A DNA stretch of 8,257 nucleotides from the NCBI GenBank assembly GCA_902773155.1, contig CACYDK010000152.1, positions 1 to 8,257 on the forward strand. Reading direction: 5' to 3'. The DNA is from an uncultured Ruminococcus sp. GTDB taxonomy: Bacteria > Bacillota > Clostridia > Oscillospirales > Acutalibacteraceae. Positions 1-6,182 of the stretch are shown one piece after another; the stretch's first letter is position 1, and every line of letters starts with the position of its first letter. The position numbers and the translations under genes are program-made. The notes under the pieces were generated by a model. It made no database searches. It was not told the DNA's origin and saw only the letters and a program-made list of their open reading frames with translations.

Positions 1-1147
1 AATCCACCGTGCGCATAAGATCATCCGGCTTTGCGGCCGTAAAAGCGCAGTGGTGAGGCTCAACGCGGTTTTTCTTAAGCTCGCCAAGGAGCACTCCTGC
101 TCTGAGCACGCCGAGCCCGGAGATATCCGGAAGGTCCTTGGGCATACAGTAGGCCTTGTCGCCCTGCACGCATATATCGGAGCCGAAAGGACGACCCGGA
201 AAAACCGAATCGTAAAGCTCAGTTACCATATCCGGGAGCTTACCGGGGCTTTTCCTTAAAGCGGGCACAGGAGCTGTCTCGGATTTTTTTCTGAGACGGG
301 CGGCAAAATGCCCCTCTCCGCCGTCCATCGGAAATATCCTGCGCGCTTTTTCCAGAGCGGGGCGGCCGAAGCCGACTCCGCTTTCTTCGAGCTCAAAGTC
401 CGGATTTTGTCTTAGAAATTCGGTAATAACTCCCTCGTTTTCCTCCGGAGAGAACGTGCAGGTCGAATACACCAGAACTCCGTTTTCCCTGAGCGCGTGC
501 TTCGCGGAATTGAGTATCTCCAGCTGACGGACGGCACAGCTTTTTACGTGCTCTACGCTCCATTCATCCTTTGCGAGGCTGTTTTTGCGGAACATCCCCT
601 CTCCGCTGCACGGAGCGTCCACAAGCACCTTGTCAAAATAGCCACGAAGCCGCTTGCATAGCACGTCGGGACGGCAGCTTGATATCACGGCGTTTCTCAC
701 GCCCATACGTTCAATATTCGATAATAGGATTATACTTCTCGACTTAACTATCTCGTTGCTCCAAAGAAGCCCGCAACCGTCGAGTTCTGCGGCGATCTGA
801 GTGCTTTTTCCGCCGGGAGCGGCGCACAGATCGAGCACACGGTCGCCTTTTTGAGGCTTGAGCATTGTTACCGCAGAGGCCGCCGACGGCTCCTGAACAT
901 AAAACGCACCCGCGTGATGGAGAGGATTGTTGCCTACCGAGCCGGCGTTTTCGGGAATGTAAAAGCTTTTGTCGCAAAACGGAGCGGCCTCAAGCGGAAA
1001 ATCAAGAAGACCCTTAAGCTTTTCGACTGAACACTTTAGCGTGTTCACCCTTAGTCCGCGAAAGCTACTTGAGCTGTTGTAAAAATCCAGAAAGGACTGA
1101 AAATCATCGCCGAGCAAATCGCTCATTCTGTTTAGAAAAATATCCAT
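1..1147 (-). CDS. rsmF: RsmF-type 16S rRNA (cytosine-C5) methyltransferase, C-terminus cut by window edge
   Basis: S-adenosylmethionine-dependent RNA m5C methyltransferase of the NOL1/NOP2/Sun family, predicted to methylate 16S rRNA in the cytoplasm. I translated the frame by hand from an ATG at 1147; it stays open for 382 codons to the left edge, so the stop lies outside. Seen: SAM-binding motif VLDLCAAPGGKST at residues 104-116; DAPCSGEGMFRK at 177-188, whose Cys180 matches the product-release cysteine; and YSTCTFSPEENEG at 227-239, whose Cys230 matches the catalytic nucleophile. Near residues 343-370, GLGVLRAGVLLGE followed by EPHH resembles the PUA-like C-terminal domain of RsmF rather than the shorter RsmB. 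There is no Shine-Dalgarno before ATG 1147 nor before the in-frame ATG eight codons in (1126), so the start is the weakest part; the transcript may be leaderless. The exact target cytosine(s) cannot be read from sequence. Family call is firm; the RsmF label is by domain layout. Confidence 0.94.
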   Translation of the reverse strand, partial: MDIFLNRMSDLLGDDFQSFLDFYNSSSSFRGLRVNTLKCSVEKLKGLLDFPLEAAPFCDKSFYIPENAGSVGNNPLHHAGAFYVQEPSAASAVTMLKPQKGDRVLDLCAAPGGKSTQIAAELDGCGLLWSNEIVKSRSIILLSNIERMGVRNAVISSCRPDVLCKRLRGYFDKVLVDAPCSGEGMFRKNSLAKDEWSVEHVKSCAVRQLEILNSAKHALRENGVLVYSTCTFSPEENEGVITEFLRQNPDFELEESGVGFGRPALEKARRIFPMDGGEGHFAARLRKKSETAPVPALRKSPGKLPDMVTELYDSVFPGRPFGSDICVQGDKAYCMPKDLPDISGLGVLRAGVLLGELKKNRVEPHHCAFTAAKPDDLMRTVD

Positions 1148-1151
1148 AAGC

Positions 1152-1179
1152 AGTATAAATTCACAATAATTACTAATAA
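1152..1179 (-). promoter_or_regulatory. Possible sigma-A promoter for rsmF giving a leaderless mRNA
   Basis: Read on the minus strand, TTATTA (1179-1174) is followed after 16 nt by TATACT (1157-1152). Transcription would begin about seven bases past the -10, which falls on the ATG at 1147-1145. That fits the lack of any Shine-Dalgarno before rsmF. The -35 is poor and the region is A/T-rich, so chance resemblance is quite possible. Confidence 0.3.
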
Positions 1180-1181
1180 TA
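1153..1181 (+). promoter_or_regulatory. Possible forespore (sigma-G-like) promoter for the small Asn/Gln-rich gene
   Basis: GTATA (1153-1157) and AATAATA (1175-1181) are separated by 17 nt. This closely fits the Bacillus sigma-G pattern, roughly G(A/C/T)AT(A/G), a 17-18 nt spacer, then CAT(A/T)(A/C/T)TA, with one mismatch at the first -10 base. The predicted start near 1188 would leave a leader of about 17 nt that just contains the Shine-Dalgarno. A rival sigma-A reading exists: TTTAGA (1131-1136), 17 nt, TATAAA (1154-1159). The A/T-rich context makes either match weak evidence by itself. Confidence 0.3.
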
Positions 1182-1188
1182 ACGGTAC

Positions 1189-1198
1189 AAGGAGGTGA
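1189..1198 (+). promoter_or_regulatory. Perfect Shine-Dalgarno of the small Asn/Gln-rich gene
   Basis: AAGGAGGTGA is fully complementary to the TCACCTCCTT 3' end of 16S rRNA and ends 6 nt before the ATG at 1205. This is the best ribosome binding site in the window and is the main reason for calling the 39-codon frame a real gene. Confidence 0.85.
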
Positions 1199-1204
1199 GT
1201 CCGA

Positions 1205-1324
1205 ATGAACAGCCAGAACCAGAATCAGAATCAAAACACGCGAACCACCGATAAGAGTACCAAGAATAATCAGAATAAGAAAAACGGCTCCGACCAGAAC
1301 AAGCGCAGCTCCGGCTGCGAATGA
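1205..1324 (+). CDS. Small Asn/Gln-rich hydrophilic protein, 39 aa, function unknown
   Basis: I do not recognise a named family. The frame runs ATG 1205 to TGA 1322-1324. The product starts MNSQNQNQNQN, contains 10 Asn and 6 Gln in 39 residues, has a Lys/Arg-rich middle and ends SSGCE with a single cysteine at residue 38. It has no hydrophobic stretch, so no signal peptide or membrane segment; it is probably disordered and basic. Support for a real gene: a perfect Shine-Dalgarno 6 nt upstream, an intrinsic terminator beginning 12 nt after the stop, and an independent position divergent from rsmF and convergent with the SNF2 gene. Its size and its Asn/Gln-rich, hydrophobic-poor composition recall gamma-type small acid-soluble spore proteins and other minor spore proteins, and the possible sigma-G promoter points the same way, but the duplicated gamma-SASP repeat is absent. 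A spore role is inference only. Confidence 0.75.
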   Translation: MNSQNQNQNQNTRTTDKSTKNNQNKKNGSDQNKRSSGCE

Positions 1325-1335
1325 TCCTGTGAGGA

Positions 1336-1368
1336 AGGCGCACGCTGAGCGTGCGCTTGTTTTCTTTT
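1336..1368 (+). terminator. Intrinsic terminator of the small Asn/Gln-rich gene
   Basis: A perfect 8-bp G+C-rich stem (GCGCACGC 1338-1345, GCGTGCGC 1349-1356) with a TGA triloop is followed by TTGTTTTCTTTT (1357-1368). The U-tract lies only on the plus-strand side, so it ends the small gene. Read on the minus strand, about 35 nt past the SNF2 stop codon, the hairpin lacks a U-tract and is at best a weak terminator for that gene. Confidence 0.9.
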
Positions 1369-1402
1369 ATACTAACACAAAAGGTATGATTTTTCAACCA
1401 AA

Positions 1403-4129
1403 TCAAACGTCCGGCCGCTTTGACTTTGCCTTTTCGCTGACGCGCTCGTACTCCTCGTTCATTATTTCGCCGAAGGTTCTTTCGTCGAGCTCGAGACTCT
1501 CCTCTCCCACCGCGGACCTGTCGGCAAAGGCGTCGAATACCGCCTGCTTCTCCTCAAGCAGTGCGGTTATTTTTTCATCCACGGTATCCTCGCATAGGAG
1601 CCTGTAGACCAAAACGTTTCTCGACTGTCCCATGCGGTAAGCCCGTGATACGGCCTGATTCTCGATAGAGGGCTTAAACTGCGGCTCGCAGATTATAACG
1701 ACGCTGGCGGACTGTATATTGAGTCCCGTTCCGCCGGATTGGATCTGAGCTACAAGCACCGAGCCGGCCGGGGCTTTGTCGAACTCATCGACTATTTCCT
1801 GACGGCGAGCAGGGCTTACCGAGCCGTTTATCGGCCCTATACACTTGTCACCGAGCATAGCGCCGATCTTTTCAATTGTATCGAGGAAAAACGAGAATAC
1901 AATGACCTTTCGCTGTTCTGACTCAGCCTCGCTGATAAGCTCGGAAAGCCTCGTGGCCTTTGAGGACTTTTCGATATCGTCCACACTCCAGGAGACGCGC
2001 CTTGCGTCGGCGAAGCGTTTTTCGAGCACGGCATTCTCGTAGACTCTCTCCTCCTCCGCGCCGAGATCGCACCACTCTTTGCTCTCGATAAGCTCGGGAA
2101 GCTCCGTGAGTACGTCCTCGCGCCTGCGGCGGTAATAAACCGGCGCGATCATTTCGCGAAAACGCGGAGCGGAGGACATAAAGGCGATTTTCTTAACCTC
2201 CGCGGCAACCCCGGGGCGAAGTATTTTTATAAGCTCGATCATCTCGCTTACGCGGTTTTCGAGCGCGGTTCCGGTCATAAACAGGAGCTTGTCGGCGCGC
2301 TCGCAGAGCTTCTTGACGTTAACGGTTCGCTTGGCCTCGGGATTCTTTATGTAATGAGCCTCGTCCACAACCGCGAGCTCAAAGCGGTAATCCTCCTCAA
2401 AATCAAATACGCCGGCTGTCTCGTAGGTGGTGACGGCAACCCCGCCCTTCTCCTTCCAGCTTTCAAAAGAAGTAAGCTTTGAAGCGCCGTGGATACGCGT
2501 AACCTTGAGGTCGCTGTGCTTTTCGACCTCGCGACACCAGTTTGCCAGAACGCTCGCAGGACATACCACAACGAAATGCGTAGCTCCGTTGTTTCTGAGA
2601 GATACCATCGCGGCGATAGCCTGAACGGTTTTTCCGAGTCCCATCTCGTCGCCAAGAAGCACTCGCTTCTGGTGCAGGATGTATTTGACTCCCCATTCCT
2701 GATAACGTCTGAGCTCACAGCGCAATCCCTCGCCCAAGATCTCCTCACAGGAAATCTCGACGGCAAGCTCCTCGGGCAATCCGTAGACCGCGTCGTCGTT
2801 TCCGAGAACTCCGGGTACGGCCTCCTCTATAACGTTGAAATACGATACGGTATTCTCGCTGAAATCACGCCACGCCTGAGAAGCCTCGGGAGCGGCCGCG
2901 GGACTAAGATTCGCGGTGAGAGAGCGCGCTTTTTCAGCGTAGCCGCCGTTAATCAATTCGGAAAGATAACCGTAGGCGTCCTTGGCCGAGGCCTTTTCAT
3001 CGTCAGAGCTGAACAGCCATAAAAGCGGATTTGCGGTTTTTCTGAGGGCGGAAGCGGCGCGGTTTATCGGGGGCTCATATTCCTTTTTGAGTTCCAAGGC
3101 CTCCCTAAGACTTTCGCGCCTTGTTTTGTAGGCGTATACGGAGCGTACAAGCTCGCCTGTCTCGCGGGATTTATCGTCGGCGCTCAGGCGGAGCTTTACC
3201 GTCCGCGCGGTTTCGCGCGCGAAGCCCTCCGCAAGCTTTTTTGCGATTTGAGCTCCCTCAAGGCTTATTCCCTTAACGCGCTCGAGCTCCGGTATTCCAG
3301 CCCTACATAAATCGGCCACGGTATTATAGCCGCTGTCGCGTAGGGTTTTAACCTTTATTCCGGCCTTGTCGCGGTTAAGCTCCTCTACCGGCACGCCCTC
3401 GAGCACCCTCATGATCTCCCGAGCCATACAGCGGTCTACGGCCTGCGAGATATTGCCGCGCGCGGCTTCAACATTGGACTGCGCCTGCTCCAAGGGCTTT
3501 AAGAGCTCCTCGTGCTTATTGATAAGGCTCTCAAACTCCGGAACACTGCCGGAGCTTTTTATTACCTCGGGAAGCATTTCTCTTATAATCGGCTTATAAA
3601 CGGCTCGGCTTTCCTCAAAATCTCGCTCGGCGTTTTCAGCCGGGCTCGCGGCTATTTCTGCGGCGCGCTTGCTTAGCTCAGCGCACTCGGCGGCATAGGC
3701 TCCGCTTGCCAGATTGGAAAGGTAATTAAAGGCTTCCTCCGCCTCCGACTTCTTTCTTCCGGAAGCGAAAAGCCAACCGAGGCCGCTGCTTCCGGGAGAA
3801 AGTCTCTTGATATTACGTCGTATTTCGTTCTGATATTCGTCAAGCATCGCGGAGCCCGACTCAGAAACGGGCTTGAGCTTTCTGAACTTATAGGCATTCT
3901 GCATCAGCTTTTTGAGCTTGTCGGAGGAAAGCGTCGGCTTAGTGCCGCGCGCGATCTCATCCCTCTGCATATTGGAAAGCGTATTGTCGCTGAGGAGCAT
4001 CCGAGCGAGAAACTCGGCGTCGCGCCTGTAGCCCTCGCCGGAGGAGCTTAAGCTGTTAAGCTCTCCGAGGAGCCGTTTATGCTTTGCGATAAGCTCCTTG
4101 GCTTGCTTTGCGGTAAATTTTCTTGCCAT
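1403..4129 (-). CDS. SNF2-family DEAH-box helicase-like ATPase with duplicated N-terminal module and HhH segment
   Basis: Predicted ATP-driven double-stranded DNA translocase of helicase superfamily 2; substrate unknown. Residues are numbered from an in-frame TTG at 4135 (910 aa). Starting at ATG 4129 gives 908 aa. The Shine-Dalgarno GAAAGG (4146-4141) is 5 nt from the TTG and 11 nt from the ATG, so either may be used. ATPase half: motif I GDEMGLGKT 495-503, Ia VVCPASVLANW 523-533, II DEAH 591-594, III TGTALEN 621-627 (many relatives have TGTP), V GGTGLN 801-806, VI QAVSRAYRMGQ 827-837. All motifs are intact, so it should be active. N-terminal half: a charged helical start (about 5-110), module A 118-191, a helix-hairpin-helix-like segment about 262-305, and module B 370-443, which repeats A without gaps at about 39% identity. 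No nuclease, SWIM or membrane segment was seen. It is monocistronic with its own promoter; no partner gene adjoins it. Roles in DNA repair, chromatin-like remodelling or phage defence are all open. Confidence 0.93.
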   Translation of the reverse strand: MARKFTAKQAKELIAKHKRLLGELNSLSSSGEGYRRDAEFLARMLLSDNTLSNMQRDEIARGTKPTLSSDKLKKLMQNAYKFRKLKPVSESGSAMLDEYQNEIRRNIKRLSPGSSGLGWLFASGRKKSEAEEAFNYLSNLASGAYAAECAELSKRAAEIAASPAENAERDFEESRAVYKPIIREMLPEVIKSSGSVPEFESLINKHEELLKPLEQAQSNVEAARGNISQAVDRCMAREIMRVLEGVPVEELNRDKAGIKVKTLRDSGYNTVADLCRAGIPELERVKGISLEGAQIAKKLAEGFARETARTVKLRLSADDKSRETGELVRSVYAYKTRRESLREALELKKEYEPPINRAASALRKTANPLLWLFSSDDEKASAKDAYGYLSELINGGYAEKARSLTANLSPAAAPEASQAWRDFSENTVSYFNVIEEAVPGVLGNDDAVYGLPEELAVEISCEEILGEGLRCELRRYQEWGVKYILHQKRVLLGDEMGLGKTVQAIAAMVSLRNNGATHFVVVCPASVLANWCREVEKHSDLKVTRIHGASKLTSFESWKEKGGVAVTTYETAGVFDFEEDYRFELAVVDEAHYIKNPEAKRTVNVKKLCERADKLLFMTGTALENRVSEMIELIKILRPGVAAEVKKIAFMSSAPRFREMIAPVYYRRRREDVLTELPELIESKEWCDLGAEEERVYENAVLEKRFADARRVSWSVDDIEKSSKATRLSELISEAESEQRKVIVFSFFLDTIEKIGAMLGDKCIGPINGSVSPARRQEIVDEFDKAPAGSVLVAQIQSGGTGLNIQSASVVIICEPQFKPSIENQAVSRAYRMGQSRNVLVYRLLCEDTVDEKITALLEEKQAVFDAFADRSAVGEESLELDERTFGEIMNEEYERVSEKAKSKRPDV

Positions 4130-4162
4130 AATCAATTGCGCCTTTCACGTAGATTCAATATC

Positions 4163-4191
4163 ATTATAACTTCCTTTTTCCATTATATCAA
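4163..4191 (-). promoter_or_regulatory. Near-consensus sigma-A promoter of the SNF2 gene
   Basis: On the minus strand, TTGATA (4191-4186), a 17-nt spacer and a perfect TATAAT (4168-4163). The start would be near 4156, giving a leader of about 20-27 nt that carries GAAAGG. A second TATAAT overlaps the -35 (4188-4183 on the same strand) but has only a poor partner, TTATCT, upstream. The terminator just upstream isolates this promoter from the preceding operon. Confidence 0.75.
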
Positions 4192-4196
4192 TATTG

Positions 4197-4216
4197 TGTT
4201 TACAGATAATTACAGA
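4197..4216 (-). repeat. Two direct TCTGTAA heptamers, 10 bp apart, just upstream of the SNF2 promoter
   Basis: Minus-strand TCTGTAA occurs at 4216-4210 and again at 4206-4200, exactly 10 bp apart (one helical turn), directly upstream of the -35 at 4191. The first copy also overlaps the outer stem of the preceding terminator, pairing with 4252-4257. It could be a regulator binding site, but two short A/T-rich copies may be coincidence. Confidence 0.35.
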
Positions 4217-4257
4217 AAAGGCCGGGCGGTTCACAAGGGAACGACGCCCGGTCTGTA
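4211..4257 (-). terminator. Intrinsic terminator of the pepV-like to licD operon
   Basis: Read on the minus strand, 29 nt after the licD-type stop codon: CCGGGCG (4251-4245) pairs with CGCCCGG (4228-4222). An inner GTTC/GAAC pair is set off by a 2-nt bulge and closes a 6-nt loop. CCTTTTCTGT follows as a short U-tract. An outer perfect hexamer, TACAGA (4257-4252) with TCTGTA (4216-4211), encloses the whole structure including the U-tract. Confidence 0.8.
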
Positions 4258-4285
4258 TTGTTACGGTATGTATTAGCACTGATTT

Positions 4286-5170
4286 TTATTCAAAAGAATT
4301 TTGTAAGACGTCCGCGAAAGAGCTATCTGAACAAGGGGTATCCAAATCGAGATAGGCAAGATCGTGGGACACGACCCTCTCCTCCTCGGGAGGCGGAGTC
4401 ATATAATCCTCTCCGAAAGCGAGGCGCAGATATTTTTTATAGCCGCGCATAGCCTTAAAGCTCTCTCCCTCAAAGCTTATTTCGGTTGTTTTTTCAAAAA
4501 GCTCCTTAGGGTAAGCGTTCTTCATGATACGAGGTCCGGCGCAGAGCTCGCAGACACAGCGGCAATCGTCGAGATTATACTTTGTCATCTGCCTCTCGGC
4601 GCGCTTCCAGATCTTCTTTCTCAGCTTATAGCTCCTGAAAATCCCGAGCAGAAACTTACTTCCGAGAGCCATGATACCACCATGTTTTTCGGGAACAGTC
4701 TGAGCGCGGAAAAGAGAGTAGATGATACAATGGAAGAACTGGACATATGTAGCTAATTTCCCATCGGGTCTCGCGTCCAGCGGAAAAATATCGAAGGCGA
4801 CTCCGTGAGGGATATCTAAATCCTTTTGGTAATTCTTAACCAAGGTCGCGCTCGTATCGACCAGAGTCGCGAAGCAGTTGCGGGTAAAGGTGTCGTCGGT
4901 CTCGTTGAGCAGCACATAGCGCTCGGAGGGATTTTCCTTGAGATACTCGCGGATGAATATCTCGTAATCCGCCCTTGGCATAAAAACGTCGGCGTCGTCG
5001 TCCCAGGGGATAAAGCCGCCGTAGCGGAGCGATCCGATTAGACATCCTCCGCATACGAAGTATGTCAGGTCGTGAGACTCGCAGAATTCGCTGAAATACT
5101 TGAGCAGTCCGAGTTCCTTGAGCTGGAGGCCGCGAAGCTGATCATCGGTGAGTTTAAGCTTGTCCGCCAT
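4286..5170 (-). CDS. LicD-family transferase (LicD/fukutin type), 294 aa
   Basis: LicD-family proteins belong to the nucleotidyltransferase fold and transfer phospho-substituents, classically phosphocholine from CDP-choline, to cell-surface glycans such as teichoic acids or capsular polysaccharide. Seen: GGCLIGSLRYGG at residues 41-52 followed by the signature IPWDDDADVFMPR at 54-66, whose clustered aspartates are the expected metal ligands, then HGVAFDIFPLD at 122-132, a conserved second block. Length is usual for the family. No signal peptide or clear membrane span, so it is cytoplasmic, perhaps membrane-associated. ATG 5170 has AAGGAG upstream (5185-5180) and overlaps the end of the glycosyltransferase by 17 nt, indicating coupled translation. 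It is last in the operon, before the terminator. No licA/licC-like choline kinase or cytidylyltransferase is in view, so the donated group is unknown; other phosphoryl or glycosyl-phosphate donors are possible. Confidence 0.92.
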   Translation of the reverse strand: MADKLKLTDDQLRGLQLKELGLLKYFSEFCESHDLTYFVCGGCLIGSLRYGGFIPWDDDADVFMPRADYEIFIREYLKENPSERYVLLNETDDTFTRNCFATLVDTSATLVKNYQKDLDIPHGVAFDIFPLDARPDGKLATYVQFFHCIIYSLFRAQTVPEKHGGIMALGSKFLLGIFRSYKLRKKIWKRAERQMTKYNLDDCRCVCELCAGPRIMKNAYPKELFEKTTEISFEGESFKAMRGYKKYLRLAFGEDYMTPPPEEERVVSHDLAYLDLDTPCSDSSFADVLQNSFE

Positions 5171-6182
5171 CTTCTTCCTTCTCCTTTTTCAGCTTTCGTT
5201 TCCAGAACGGGATGTCCAGTATTCCCACAATCGTACCGATTCCGTAGGCAATGTGCATCATCGGGAAAAGCAGAGGAAGCAGGAAGAACTGGGGCTGGAT
5301 ATCGCGCATTGTAAAGCAGCTTACGGTGTTTACAAAGTCGAACATCGAATAAAGCAGGAGAAGAATCTCGAGCAGAAGCGGATATCCCAAAAAGGCAATC
5401 GCCGAACAGAAAATGAGGCTCATAACAAAGAGGAAGGGCACAAAATGGTAGTAGGAAAGGCACTTAGGCGATTCGGATATTGTGAGTCCGATCCATTTTC
5501 CGTTGCCGAATTTCTGCTTGATCATCTTTTTAAAACTGTTTCTTGTATGCTGGTATGAGATGATCTCGGGGTTAAAGCAGAGCTTGAAGCCGGCCTTCTG
5601 CATACGGTAGTGGATTTCGTTGTCCTCGGTTCGGGCGAGCTTTTCGTTGAACATTCCCACCTTGTCGAAAACCTCGCGCCTGTACGCGCCGTGGAATAGG
5701 GAGTTGACATAGGTTTTACCCTGTTGGCGCCTGTATGGGGCGATAGAGCTTCCGAACATCGAGGTTTCCACGAGCAGAAGCGTCTCCTTCCACGGAGTTG
5801 TCTCGTCTATGATATTCGGGCGAAAGCCTCCGCAGATATATTCATTGCGGAGAGTTTCGATATTCTTTTCTATAAAGTTAGATGGGATCGAGGCATGAGC
5901 GTCGATCCTGACCACAGCGTCTCCCGAGTAGTTCCTGAGCACAACGTTCCATCCGCAGGGCTGGGTTTTCTTTGGATTGGAAAGCACCTTTACGTCGTAG
6001 AATTCCTCCCTGTTGTTTTTCCGGAAGGTCTCCATGATCTTGCGGGTGTTGTCGGTAGAGTTGCTGTCCACAAGAAGAATCTCGATCTTCTTGTGGTCGT
6101 AGGTCTGGGCGCATATATCCTTTAGCAGAGAGCCCAAAGCGTTTTTTTCGTTATAGGCGATTACGCCGACAGTTATTATCAT
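5154..6182 (-). CDS. Membrane-anchored family 2 glycosyltransferase, ExoA-like, 342 aa
   Basis: Predicted GT-A fold inverting glycosyltransferase that adds sugar from a nucleotide donor to a lipid-linked or surface glycan at the inner face of the membrane. Seen, numbered from ATG 6182: AYNE 9-12 and VDSNSTDNT 38-46 (nucleotide-sugar binding), RIDAHA 92-97 in the DXD position, the acceptor-site acidic pair in TEDNE 185-189, and QKFGNGKW 223-230. Hydrophobic stretches at about 244-266, 268-289 and 297-322 indicate C-terminal membrane anchoring, and a Lys/Glu-rich tail follows. The DAH variant of DXD and the layout recall the succinoglycan ExoA group. A GTG at 6218 would add 12 residues, but ATG 6182 has AAGGAG upstream and forms a 4-nt ATGA overlap with the preceding gene, so I prefer it. 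Neighbouring licD suggests both act on one surface glycan; donor and acceptor are unknown. Confidence 0.92.
   Translation of the reverse strand: MIITVGVIAYNEKNALGSLLKDICAQTYDHKKIEILLVDSNSTDNTRKIMETFRKNNREEFYDVKVLSNPKKTQPCGWNVVLRNYSGDAVVRIDAHASIPSNFIEKNIETLRNEYICGGFRPNIIDETTPWKETLLLVETSMFGSSIAPYRRQQGKTYVNSLFHGAYRREVFDKVGMFNEKLARTEDNEIHYRMQKAGFKLCFNPEIISYQHTRNSFKKMIKQKFGNGKWIGLTISESPKCLSYYHFVPFLFVMSLIFCSAIAFLGYPLLLEILLLLYSMFDFVNTVSCFTMRDIQPQFFLLPLLFPMMHIAYGIGTIVGILDIPFWKRKLKKEKEEDGGQA

Noticed and set aside
744..977. 77-codon minus-strand frame within rsmF
   Set aside because: Arg-rich wrong-frame reading; the true rsmF frame with SAM motif and both cysteines covers it.
1205..1324. CRISPR-like or microsatellite reading of the CAGAAC/CAGAAT repeats
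   Set aside because: The short CAGAAY repeats are in frame and encode alternating Gln-Asn; there are no spacers, and the frame has its own start and stop signals.
1173..1406. 77-codon minus-strand frame opposite the small Asn/Gln-rich gene
   Set aside because: It runs through the terminator hairpin and the complement of a perfect Shine-Dalgarno, and its Ser/Tyr-rich sequence is the reverse of Asn/Gln codons.
1329..1607. 92-codon plus-strand frame starting at the terminator
   Set aside because: Begins inside the terminator region and overlaps the 3' end of the SNF2 gene antisense; Ser-rich shadow.
2347..2766. 139-codon minus-strand frame inside the SNF2 gene
   Set aside because: Out-of-frame shadow of the motif I-II region; Arg/Ser-rich composition typical of a wrong frame.
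2489..3022. 177-codon plus-strand open frame inside the SNF2 gene
   Set aside because: It is antisense to a long gene with complete SNF2 motifs, has no ribosome binding site or recognisable domain, and is explained by codon bias of the real frame.
4079..4276. 65-codon plus-strand frame across the SNF2 promoter and terminator
   Set aside because: Covers the promoter, repeats and terminator, with no ribosome binding site and no conserved-looking content.
5148..5558. 136-codon plus-strand frame opposite the glycosyltransferase
   Set aside because: Antisense to the membrane segments of a well-supported glycosyltransferase; no start signals.
5724..6125. 133-codon plus-strand frame opposite the glycosyltransferase catalytic domain
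   Set aside because: Antisense shadow with no motif or ribosome binding site.
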